Shown here: piece after piece, positions 1 through 6,185 of the stretch
Layout of the letters: every line of letters begins with the position of its first letter
Position numbering within the stretch: position 1 is the first letter of the stretch
Source: an uncultured Opitutia bacterium
GTDB lineage: Bacteria > Verrucomicrobiota > Verrucomicrobiia > Opitutales > Opitutaceae
Assembly: GCA_937952235.1 (NCBI GenBank)
Contig: CALFZM010000341.1
Coordinates: 1-8,891, forward strand
Direction: 5' to 3'
Length of the DNA stretch: 8,891 nucleotides
Translations under genes and position numbers: made by a program
The notes under the pieces: generated by a model
Databases searched by the model: none
Seen by the model: the letters and a program-made list of their open reading frames with translations, nothing else
Told to the model about the DNA's origin: nothing

Positions 1-429
1 GCCCTGCCCACCTTCGAGCGCCTGCGGCGCGGTTCCACCTGGGAGAAACTGCAGCGCACGATGGGCATCCTCGAGCACGCCCGCCGCTCCGGCGTGATCC
101 GCCGCATCATGGTCAACATGGTGGTGCAGGAGCAGAATTTCCTCGAGATGCGCCCGCTGATCGCGCTCTGCCGCGGCTGGGCCGTCGACGGCATCCGGTT
201 CTACCGGATCCGGCAGTGGGGCAACGTCGTTCCCGGCGCCTTCATGGCGAGCGACGTCGCCAACCCGCTGCATCCCCGCCACGCCGAACTGATGGCCGAG
301 CTGGGGCACGCGGATTTCACCGACCCGATCGTCGACCGCTACGACATGTACGCCCTGATCCTGCAGGCGCGGGCCATGGCGGCTGCCGCCGCGCCCGAAC
401 TAGTCTCCGAACCCGCGCTCACCGCATGA
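1..429 (+). CDS. Radical SAM/SPASM-type protein, C-terminal part (5' end outside window)
   Basis: The frame is open from the first base and ends at TGA 427-429, leaving 142 residues of a longer protein. The visible part begins with a FERLRRGSTWEKL segment. This resembles the stretch after the 'SIDG' strand in radical SAM enzymes, where it usually reads YE.iR.GG.wekl. It is followed by MVNMVVQEQNFLEM, the usual 'hinivvq..N..e' strand-helix, and then by VDGIRFYRIRQWGN. Such proteins use a [4Fe-4S] cluster and S-adenosylmethionine for radical chemistry, and are often found in surface-polysaccharide clusters. The CxxxCxxC cluster motif would lie upstream of the window and cannot be seen. No cysteine-rich SPASM cluster is visible: the only cysteine is in 'ALCRGW', so any C-terminal iron-sulfur site is absent or degenerate. 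The stop overlaps the next start as ATGA. The family call is fairly firm; the substrate is unknown. Confidence 0.7.
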   Translation, partial: ALPTFERLRRGSTWEKLQRTMGILEHARRSGVIRRIMVNMVVQEQNFLEMRPLIALCRGWAVDGIRFYRIRQWGNVVPGAFMASDVANPLHPRHAELMAELGHADFTDPIVDRYDMYALILQARAMAAAAAPELVSEPALTA

Positions 430-1094
430 TTGCGAACGAAACCGCCACCCGCTGCGCGACTCCGGAAGTGCAGGCGTACTTCGACGCGCTCGCCCGGCAG
501 TCGGCCGCGTTCCTCGACCTGCTGCCGATCGAGCGCACGCCCCAGCCGCTGGCGCATGCCCTCGAACGCCTCGCGCCCGCGGTCGAACGGCTGCGCCCGC
601 ACGGCCTCGGGGCGTTGCGCGCCCTGGCGCGGCCGTCCCCCGCCGACGCGGAGGTGCGCGAGTGGGGCGTCGGGCTCAACACCGTCGGCATGCTCACCGA
701 CCGCTTCACGATCCTGCTCATCAAGGAGTGGAGCCTCCGCCACAAGGCGAACGCCGATGCGGCCAAGGCCGACGCGCTGTTCCGCCGGCAGACCCGCGAC
801 ATCATCGCCGCGCTCGCGACCGCGCGGCCCGGCACCTCCAGCCTCAATTCGAAGATCACCTCGCTCAAGTCCGCGGCGCGGGCGGACGACTGGGCCGAGG
901 CCTACTGGGGGCTGCTTACCACCAATCTCCTGATGTGGGAGTCGCAGGAAATGCTCTACATCCGCGACATCAGCGCCGCGCCCTGCGACGAGCTGCGGGC
1001 GTACATCAGCTGGTTCTCGCGCTCCAATATCCAGCGCAACGACTACATCGAGCTGACCGAGAAACGCTATTGGGCGGCGGAGGGACGCGCATGA
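426..1094 (+). CDS. DUF4254-like helical protein of a glycan gene cluster
   Basis: This is a 222-residue, probably all-alpha cytosolic protein with no signal peptide or membrane segment. The ATG at 426 overlaps the upstream stop (ATGA), which favours this start over the longer open frame that runs upstream through the radical SAM gene. Residues 87-101 (TVGMLTDRFTILLIK) resemble the 'lnDklsILslKiyh' motif of DUF4254/DUF6165-type proteins. Near the C-terminus, WESQEMLYIRD (171-181) and NIQRNDYIEL (201-210) resemble the DUF4254 'lWh.EDkaR' and 'NQqRNdlIE' motifs. Those families are usually found in lipopolysaccharide or capsule loci, but their biochemical role is not established. The gene sits between a radical SAM gene and a nucleotide-sugar reductase gene, overlapping the latter by ATGA, so it is probably translated with them. 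The similarity is from remembered motifs, so the family call is tentative; that it is a real gene is well supported. Confidence 0.72.
   Translation: MIANETATRCATPEVQAYFDALARQSAAFLDLLPIERTPQPLAHALERLAPAVERLRPHGLGALRALARPSPADAEVREWGVGLNTVGMLTDRFTILLIKEWSLRHKANADAAKADALFRRQTRDIIAALATARPGTSSLNSKITSLKSAARADDWAEAYWGLLTTNLLMWESQEMLYIRDISAAPCDELRAYISWFSRSNIQRNDYIELTEKRYWAAEGRA
1079..1084 (+). promoter_or_regulatory. Shine-Dalgarno site for the SDR gene
   Basis: GGAGGG lies six bases before the ATG at 1091, inside the end of the preceding gene. It is one of only two convincing ribosome binding sites in the window, and it fixes the start of the reductase gene. Confidence 0.65.
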
Positions 1095-2113
1095 AGGCGT
1101 TGATCACCGGCTCGACCGGCATGATCGGCAGCGCCTTCGTGCCCGCGTGCCGCGCGCGCGGCTGGGAGGTCGTGGGCCTCGCGCGGTCGACGTCGGCCGG
1201 CCGGCTGCGGCAGGATTACGATCACCGGCTCGTGCCCGCCGACATTCTCGACAGCGAGGCGCTCGGGCGGATTTTCGCGCGCGAACGGCCCGATGTCGTC
1301 ATCCATCTCGCCGCGCAGGCCTTCAACGGCAGCTCGTGGGACCTGGAGCAGTACACGCACCAGGCCAACGTCCTCGGCACCCGCCACGTGCTGCACGCGG
1401 CGCGCACCGCCTGCCCGCGCGCCCGCGTGCTGCTCGCCTGCAGCAGCGCCGAGTACGGCGACGTGCAGCCGGAGGAGTGCCCGCTGCCCGAGGCACGGCC
1501 GCTGCGTCCCATCACGCCGTACGGCGTGAGCAAGGTCGCGACCGAGTGCCTGGGCTACCAGTATTTCAAGAACCATGGCCTCGCCGTCTATCTGCCGCGG
1601 CTCTTCATTCACGTCGGAACCGGCCACCCGCCCGCCACGGCGATCCAGAACTTCGCCCGGCAGGTCGCCCTGATCGCGCGCGGCCGCGGCGAGCCGGTCA
1701 TCCGGGTCGGCCGGCTCGACACGGCCCGCGACTTCATCGACGTGCGCGACGGCGTCGACGGCATGATGCGCCTGCTCGACCACGGCCGGCCCGGCGATCC
1801 CATCAACATCTGCACGGGCGAAGCCGTCACGATCCGCGAGGTGCTCGCCACGCTGCTCGAGCTCGGCGGCGTGAAGGCCGACGTGCGCGAGGACCCCGCG
1901 CTGCTGCGGCCGACCGACGAGCCGCTGCTCCTCGGGGACAACCGCAAGCTTCGCGCCCTCGGCTGGGAGCGCCGCTTCCCGCTGCGCGCGACCCTCGCCG
2001 CCGTACTCGAAGATTGGATGCAGCGCACTACCCCGATTTCCCATGACCAAGCCCTGCCACGTCGTCTTCACCACCATCTTCGTCCCGCACGTGCTCGAGG
2101 AGCTGCGGCTTAA
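1091..2113 (+). CDS. NAD(P)-dependent extended SDR, GDP-6-deoxy-D-mannose reductase type
   Basis: The 340-residue protein is an extended short-chain dehydrogenase that probably acts on a nucleotide-linked sugar. The nucleotide-binding glycine motif TGSTGMIG is at residues 6-13, and an acidic residue follows in PADILD (D51). The SSAEYG segment (118-123) precedes the catalytic YGVSK (Y144, K148), and RDFIDVRD (213-220) is the usual substrate-side motif. The C-terminal pattern RPTDEPLLLGDNRKLRALGW (273-292) closely fits GDP-4-dehydro-6-deoxy-D-mannose reductases (Rmd), which make GDP-D-rhamnose. A GDP-mannose 4,6-dehydratase or another epimerase cannot be excluded. The start is supported by GGAGGG and by the ATGA overlap with the previous gene. 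The conserved protein ends near W309. The last 31 residues are basic and unlike the family, because the frame runs 71 bases into the next gene before reaching TAA. Confidence 0.85.
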   Translation: MKALITGSTGMIGSAFVPACRARGWEVVGLARSTSAGRLRQDYDHRLVPADILDSEALGRIFARERPDVVIHLAAQAFNGSSWDLEQYTHQANVLGTRHVLHAARTACPRARVLLACSSAEYGDVQPEECPLPEARPLRPITPYGVSKVATECLGYQYFKNHGLAVYLPRLFIHVGTGHPPATAIQNFARQVALIARGRGEPVIRVGRLDTARDFIDVRDGVDGMMRLLDHGRPGDPINICTGEAVTIREVLATLLELGGVKADVREDPALLRPTDEPLLLGDNRKLRALGWERRFPLRATLAAVLEDWMQRTTPISHDQALPRRLHHHLRPARARGAAA

Positions 2114-3227
2114 CGCCGCGCGTCACGGCCGGCTCGACGACGTCAAGGTGTGGGTCGTGGGCGACCGCAAGACCCCGCCGGCGGCCCGCGCGCTCTGCGT
2201 CGAGGCCACCCGCCGCGGGCTCGAGACGGTGTACCTCGGCATCGAGGAACAGGACGCGTGGGGCGCGCAGTTCCCGGAATTCTACCGCTGCATCCCGTAC
2301 AACAACGAGACGCGCCGCAACCTCGGCTACCTGCGGGCGCTCGAGGACGGTTGCGAGGTGCTGGTCTGCATCGACGACGACAACTTCCCGACCGGCGACG
2401 ACTTCTTCGGCGCGCACGCCCGGACCGGCGAGGCGGTCACGGAACCCGTGCTCCGGGAAGCCTCTGGCTACCACAACGTGTGCGAGTACCTCACCATCGC
2501 GCCGGCCCGGCCGCTGTTCCCGCGCGGCTTCCCCTTCCGGCTGCGCGGGCAGGCCAACGCGGCGCAGGCGGCGGCGCCGGCGGCCGGCGCCTGCATCGGC
2601 GTGACGGCCGGCCTCTGGCTGAAGGAACCCGACATCGACGCGACGGCCTGGCTCAACGGCCGCGTGGAAAGCGTCGGCTACACGGGTCCGCAGCGGTTCG
2701 TCCTGGACCAGCGGACCTGGAGCCCGATCAACACCCAGAACACCTCCGTCGTGCGGGACCTGATCCCCGCCTTTCTCTGCGTGCCGATGGGACATGAAGT
2801 CCCGGGCGGAAGGATCCAGCGCTACGGCGACATCTGGGGCGGCTATTTCCTCCAGGCGGTGCTCCAGGGCACCCCGTACCACGTGGCGTTCGGACGCCCG
2901 CTGGTGGAGCACCGGCGAAATCCGCACGACTACGTCGACGACCTCCGTTGCGAGTACTGGGGCATGATCCTCACCGACTGGATGACCGACCTGCTGCGGC
3001 ACGAATACCGGCCCACCGCCGCGAGCGTGACGGGCCGCGTGTACGAACTTGCCGAGTTCCTGCTGGCGTCGGCGTGCGTGCGCATGCCGGCGTGGTGTCC
3101 GCCGGAGGTGCGGCGGTTCCTGATCTCCACCGCGGAGAGCCTGCGGGCCTGGGCCGGCGTGACCGAGGCGGTTGGCGGCATGTCCGGCGCGCGCGTGACG
3201 CGCGCCGAGAATTTCGTCGCCGCCTGA
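2043..3227 (+). CDS. GT75-like protein resembling reversibly glycosylated polypeptide / UDP-arabinopyranose mutase
   Basis: The 394-residue protein has a GT-A-type fold pattern, with no signal peptide or membrane segment. Several blocks match plant RGP/UAM proteins in order: CIPYNNETRRNLGYLRAL (83-100, like 'ipYkNq.RRNmGYl.A'), IDDDNFP (110-116, the metal/nucleotide-sugar DDD site), RGFPFRLR (161-168, like plant RGYPFSLR), GLWLKEPDIDA (190-200, like GLWLNIPDYDA), a TQNTSVVRDLI block, and RYGDIWGGY (260-268, like RYDDMWAGW). Plant UAM interconverts UDP-arabinopyranose and UDP-arabinofuranose and becomes glycosylated on the first arginine of its RGYPFSLR motif; the equivalents here would be R161 and R168. 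Whether this protein is a mutase or transfers sugar to an acceptor cannot be decided from sequence. The conserved N-terminus (VVFTTIFVP... VVGDRKTP) supports ATG 2043 despite no Shine-Dalgarno and a 71-base overlap with the upstream gene, so translation is probably coupled. Confidence 0.78.
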   Translation: MTKPCHVVFTTIFVPHVLEELRLNAARHGRLDDVKVWVVGDRKTPPAARALCVEATRRGLETVYLGIEEQDAWGAQFPEFYRCIPYNNETRRNLGYLRALEDGCEVLVCIDDDNFPTGDDFFGAHARTGEAVTEPVLREASGYHNVCEYLTIAPARPLFPRGFPFRLRGQANAAQAAAPAAGACIGVTAGLWLKEPDIDATAWLNGRVESVGYTGPQRFVLDQRTWSPINTQNTSVVRDLIPAFLCVPMGHEVPGGRIQRYGDIWGGYFLQAVLQGTPYHVAFGRPLVEHRRNPHDYVDDLRCEYWGMILTDWMTDLLRHEYRPTAASVTGRVYELAEFLLASACVRMPAWCPPEVRRFLISTAESLRAWAGVTEAVGGMSGARVTRAENFVAA

Positions 3228-3240
3228 AGTCGGGCCGACC

Positions 3241-5178
3241 ATGGACTCCCCCGTGACCCAACTTTCGCTGCCGCCCGACGTCTGCCTCCTCGTGGCCGAC
3301 TGGGGCATCGGCGACCATTACCTCGTCGGCGCCTTCGCCGAAGCCGTGCGCCGGCAGTACGGTCTGCGGGTGTGGCTCGCGGGCAAGCCGCACCTGGGCT
3401 TTGTCGGCGGGCTCTTCCCGGCGGTGGAGCAGACGCTCGCCTGGCCGGCCGAGCACGACGCGGCCGCGATGAGCGCCTGGCGGCCCGAGGGCGGCAAGGT
3501 CTTCTACGCGCACTTCCCCAAGCTCGAGCTCATGCGGGCGGTGGGCTACAACGGCTTTCACTTCCTCGATGCCTATCGCTGCCGGCTCGGACTCGCGTCG
3601 GCGGCGAACCCGACCCGGCCGCGTCCGCCGTCTCCGGCGGAGACGGCGGCGGCCCAGGATGTCCTGGTCGAACAGGGCTGCACGCCCGGCCGCACCGTGG
3701 TGCTGAGCATCGAGGCGCGCACGACCCCGACCGACGGCGTGACGCCCGCGTTCTGGGTGCGACTCTCCGAGTTGCTGGAGGCCGCGGGGTTCCGGACGCT
3801 GGTCAACGCCGCGCCGGGCGCAGCGGTGCCCGCGGGCCTGAGGGCGGCGAACCTGGCGTTGCCGCAGTTTCGCGCGGTCGTGCTGGCGGCCGGCTTCTTC
3901 GCGAGCGTGCGCAGCGGCCTGTCCGACCTGGCGTGCGACCTGCGCTGTCCGCAGGTCGTGGTGTATCCGGACGTCCGTTACTGGGCGGGCAGGCTGCGGG
4001 AAGGGACGACCTTCGAGCGGTTCGGCCTGACCAAGGCGCCGCATGAGGTCGTGCTGCGACCCGGGGACGACGAGGCCGTGGCGGCGGCGGTCGCCACTTA
4101 TCTGGCGGCGCGGCGGCCGCGGCGCGTCCGCCTCTGCTACTTCAACACCTGGGCCGGTGCCCTCGCCGACGCCGAAAGCTACGTCGCCGGCGCCGCCGCG
4201 CAGGACCTGCGGAGCCGGGTGACGGATCCGGCGGATGCCGGGCTGCTGCGGAAGGCCCGGCTCGACTGCGACTGGTACGCGGAGAACGCGCGGTGCTTCG
4301 CCCGGGCGGCCTGGCCCGGGCTCGAGTTCCTGCCGGCCTGGGTGTGCGGACGCGAAGGCGTGCTCGACGTGGCCAAGGCGCCGCGGGATCCGGCGGGGGA
4401 GGAGCGCTGGCTGGTGACGATGGGACAGCAGCCGCAGCAGCTGGGGCCGGCGGCGGGAAGGGTTTTCGAGCTGCTGGCGCGCACCGGGGTCCGGCACGCA
4501 TTCTACGCCTTCGACGAGGCGAGCCGGACCATGCCGTGCTTCCCCGACCTCGCGCCGCACCTCTCCGTCCTGCTGCACGACGAGTCGCCGCTCGACGAGC
4601 GCGGCCGGGCGCGGCTGCGGGCGGATGCCGTGGTGCGACACCGGAGCTGGGTGGCGAATCTGGTGCCGTGGGCGCACCCGTTCGTGGCCCAGCCGCCGGC
4701 GCGGATCGTGTTTCTCGGTTCGCAGCTGGGACTCACGCCGCACCGGCAGCGCCAGGTGGAATTCCTGCGGAAGAGGTGCGGCGAACGCTTCACGTTGATG
4801 GCGGACCATTCGCTGCCGGTGAGCGCGCGGCCGCAGCTCGCGGAGCAGTTCGCGGTGAGCGTCTGCCCCGAGGGGCGGAAGTTCACGACGCCCGCAATGG
4901 CGGCGACGCACACCGACCGGCCGTTCTGGTCGGGCTGCCTCGGGCTGGTCCCGGTGAGCGAGGACGCGCGGACCGGCGGACGCCTCGAGGAGCTGCACCG
5001 GGCCGGCCTGATCGTCCGTTACGCGCACGGCGATCTCCGTGCCCTCGGAGAAGCGTGCGAGCGGGCGTTGGTGCTGGGCGAGGAGCAGCGGCGGCGCATC
5101 TACGACCACTTCAACCGCCACGAAACCGTCGGCGTCGTGCTGGCGGACGCCATCGCGGCGGCGCCGGCCGGCGGGTGA
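3241..5178 (+). CDS. Two-part glycosyltransferase-like protein (GT9-like N-terminus, GT-B-like C-terminus)
   Basis: The 645-residue protein appears to be two glycosyltransferase-like modules in tandem. Residues about 10-290 begin with a strand and glycine loop, LLVADWGIGDHYLVGAFAEA (16-35). This resembles the 'GD.l..tp.l..lr' opening of ADP-heptose-type (GT9) transferases. Later come VLSIEAR (154-160) and ASVRSGLSDLACD (221-233), which is the usual place of the nucleotide-sugar site in GT-B enzymes. Residues about 297-640 start a new unit (VRLCYFNTWAG). They contain RIVFLGSQ (488-495), HRQRQVEFLRK (501-511) and CPEGRKFTTPA (542-552). They end in a helical segment typical of CgeB-like or family 1 transferases. 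No signal peptide or membrane helix is seen. The gene starts 13 bases after the GT75-like gene and is probably in the same operon. Donor, acceptor and exact family are unknown, and the C-terminal call is the weaker half. Confidence 0.65.
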   Translation: MDSPVTQLSLPPDVCLLVADWGIGDHYLVGAFAEAVRRQYGLRVWLAGKPHLGFVGGLFPAVEQTLAWPAEHDAAAMSAWRPEGGKVFYAHFPKLELMRAVGYNGFHFLDAYRCRLGLASAANPTRPRPPSPAETAAAQDVLVEQGCTPGRTVVLSIEARTTPTDGVTPAFWVRLSELLEAAGFRTLVNAAPGAAVPAGLRAANLALPQFRAVVLAAGFFASVRSGLSDLACDLRCPQVVVYPDVRYWAGRLREGTTFERFGLTKAPHEVVLRPGDDEAVAAAVATYLAARRPRRVRLCYFNTWAGALADAESYVAGAAAQDLRSRVTDPADAGLLRKARLDCDWYAENARCFARAAWPGLEFLPAWVCGREGVLDVAKAPRDPAGEERWLVTMGQQPQQLGPAAGRVFELLARTGVRHAFYAFDEASRTMPCFPDLAPHLSVLLHDESPLDERGRARLRADAVVRHRSWVANLVPWAHPFVAQPPARIVFLGSQLGLTPHRQRQVEFLRKRCGERFTLMADHSLPVSARPQLAEQFAVSVCPEGRKFTTPAMAATHTDRPFWSGCLGLVPVSEDARTGGRLEELHRAGLIVRYAHGDLRALGEACERALVLGEEQRRRIYDHFNRHETVGVVLADAIAAAPAGG

Positions 5179-5191
5179 GGGGAGGCGGCGG

Positions 5192-5220
5192 AGCGCGGCG
5201 GGTCCCCGCCGTTCGCTTTT
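5192..5220 (+). terminator. Probable intrinsic terminator of the glycan operon
   Basis: Fourteen bases after the stop of the large glycosyltransferase gene, AGCG-CGGCGG pairs with CCGCCG-(TT)-CGCT around a GTCC loop, with a two-base bulge. TTTT follows at 5217-5220, its first T also closing the stem. The T tract is short, so efficiency is uncertain, but the position between two functional blocks fits a terminator. Confidence 0.5.
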
Positions 5221-5225
5221 CGCTT

Positions 5226-5239
5226 CCGGCCCGGGCCGG
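5226..5239. repeat. Perfect 14-base palindrome in the intergenic spacer
   Basis: CCGGCCCGGGCCGG is fully self-complementary with no spacer. It lies six bases after the probable terminator and 27 bases before the start of the SIS-domain gene. It could be an operator for the downstream gene or a chance product of high GC content. No promoter boxes can be assigned in this 87-base spacer. Confidence 0.4.
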
Positions 5240-5265
5240 CATGCGTCTGGCTGCTGGCACCACCC

Positions 5266-6060
5266 ATGACTCCCGCCCAGACCTACCTGAACCGTGCGCG
5301 CGAACTCATCGCCGCCGTCGAGGCCCAGCAAGCGGGCCTGCAGACGGCCGCGGACTGGTTTGCCGCCACGATCCTCGCGGGACGGATGGTGCACCTCTTC
5401 GGCTCGGGCCACTCCCGCATCATGGTGGAGGAGATGTGGCCGCGCTACGGATCGTTTCCGGGATTCAACCCGATCGTCGAACTTTCGCTTTCCTTCCACA
5501 ATCTCGTCGTCGGCGCCAACGGGCAGCGCCAGGCCATGTTCCTCGAGAACGTGAGCGGCCTGGCGGAGCGCATCCTGCGCAACTACGCCCTCGACGCGCG
5601 CGACACGGCGCTCGTGGTGTCCTCGAGCGGCGCCAACATCGTGCCGATCGAGATGGCCGAGCAGTTTCGCCTGCGGGGCGTGCGGGTGGTGGCACTGGTG
5701 AGCCGGGCGCACGCCGACGCCACGCCCTCGCGCCGGGCGGACGGCCGTAAGCTCACCGATTTCGCGGACCTGGTGCTCGATACCGGCGCGCCGGTCGGCG
5801 ACGCGATGGTACGCATCGAGGGCCTGGATACGCCCGTCGCGCCGGGTTCGACGGTCGGCGGCGCGCTGGTGGTCAACGCGATCAAGGCCGAGGTGGCCGC
5901 GCGCCTGACCGCGGCGGGCCGCCCGCCGCGCGTGCTCAGCGCCGGTGCGTTGGTCGGCGCGGACCGCGCGAGATCCCTGTTCGAGGCGGCCTACGATGAG
6001 CACGCCCACCGTCTGGCGCTGCTTTATGCCGAGGTGGGGCCGGGCGGCGAGCGAAGCTAG
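5266..6060 (+). CDS. SIS-domain protein (UPF0309-like sugar-phosphate isomerase/binding family)
   Basis: The 264-residue protein has a single SIS (sugar isomerase) domain. FGSGHSRIMVEEM (45-57) is the first phosphosugar loop. SSSGANIVPIEMA (119-131) is the Ser-rich second loop that normally holds the sugar phosphate. GSTVGGALVVNAIKAEV (194-210) resembles a conserved helix in UPF0309-type SIS proteins. Members of the SIS superfamily isomerise or bind phosphosugars, or act as regulators, and the substrate of UPF0309-type proteins is not well defined. The N-terminal helix (residues 3-40) is usual for the family, so the ATG is convincing, although no Shine-Dalgarno precedes it. It is the first gene of the second block, and the next gene follows after 125 bases. 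A phosphoheptose-isomerase (GmhA-like) role linked to the upstream glycan genes is possible but less likely, because a terminator seems to separate them. Confidence 0.8.
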   Translation: MTPAQTYLNRARELIAAVEAQQAGLQTAADWFAATILAGRMVHLFGSGHSRIMVEEMWPRYGSFPGFNPIVELSLSFHNLVVGANGQRQAMFLENVSGLAERILRNYALDARDTALVVSSSGANIVPIEMAEQFRLRGVRVVALVSRAHADATPSRRADGRKLTDFADLVLDTGAPVGDAMVRIEGLDTPVAPGSTVGGALVVNAIKAEVAARLTAAGRPPRVLSAGALVGADRARSLFEAAYDEHAHRLALLYAEVGPGGERS

Positions 6061-6127
6061 GGGGGAGTTTCGGCCGCCTTCGCGGGAAAGCGGGTCGCGT
6101 TATTTCACGATTTCTTGCCGGGTCCGA

Positions 6128-6173
6128 GGCTCGACCGTTGAGGGCGGCGGCGCACACTCGGGCGGTCCGAGCC
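6128..6173 (+). other. Long stem-loop in the spacer before the Gfo/Idh/MocA gene
   Basis: GGCTCGACCG (6128-6137) can pair with CGGTCCGAGCC (6163-6173), giving ten base pairs with one bulged C around a 25-base loop. The stem ends 12 bases before the downstream ATG at 6186, so it would lie in the 5' leader. The rest of the 125-base spacer holds a weak GC stem at 6081-6099 followed by TTATTT, which might end the SIS transcript. It also holds the only AT-rich patch nearby (about 6099-6117), a plausible but unassignable promoter region. No small gene is seen. Confidence 0.4.
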
Positions 6174-6185
6174 ACCCCATCGCCC

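Noticed and set aside
216..425. Upstream extension of the DUF4254-like gene to an ATG at 216
   Set aside because: This part overlaps the radical SAM coding sequence and reads as arginine-rich shadow. The ATG at 426 in the ATGA overlap is the natural start.
2028..3308. A 426-codon minus-strand open frame
   Set aside because: It mirrors the GT75-like gene almost exactly, is low in complexity and shows no family motif.
4293..5750. A 485-codon + strand open frame bridging the large glycosyltransferase and the SIS gene
   Set aside because: It is a different frame within two well-supported genes, is composed mostly of Gly, Arg and Ala, and has no conserved motif.
2971..6009. A 1012-codon open frame on the minus strand
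   Set aside because: It lies antisense to three + strand genes with clear family motifs and crosses their boundaries. Its product is rich in Arg, His, Pro and Ala in the manner of an antisense shadow in GC-rich DNA, with no recognisable domain.
6138..6185. TTG start giving a longer Gfo/Idh/MocA protein
   Set aside because: It would put 16 extra residues before the twin-arginine signal and would begin inside the stem-loop. ATG 6186 gives a normal Tat signal.
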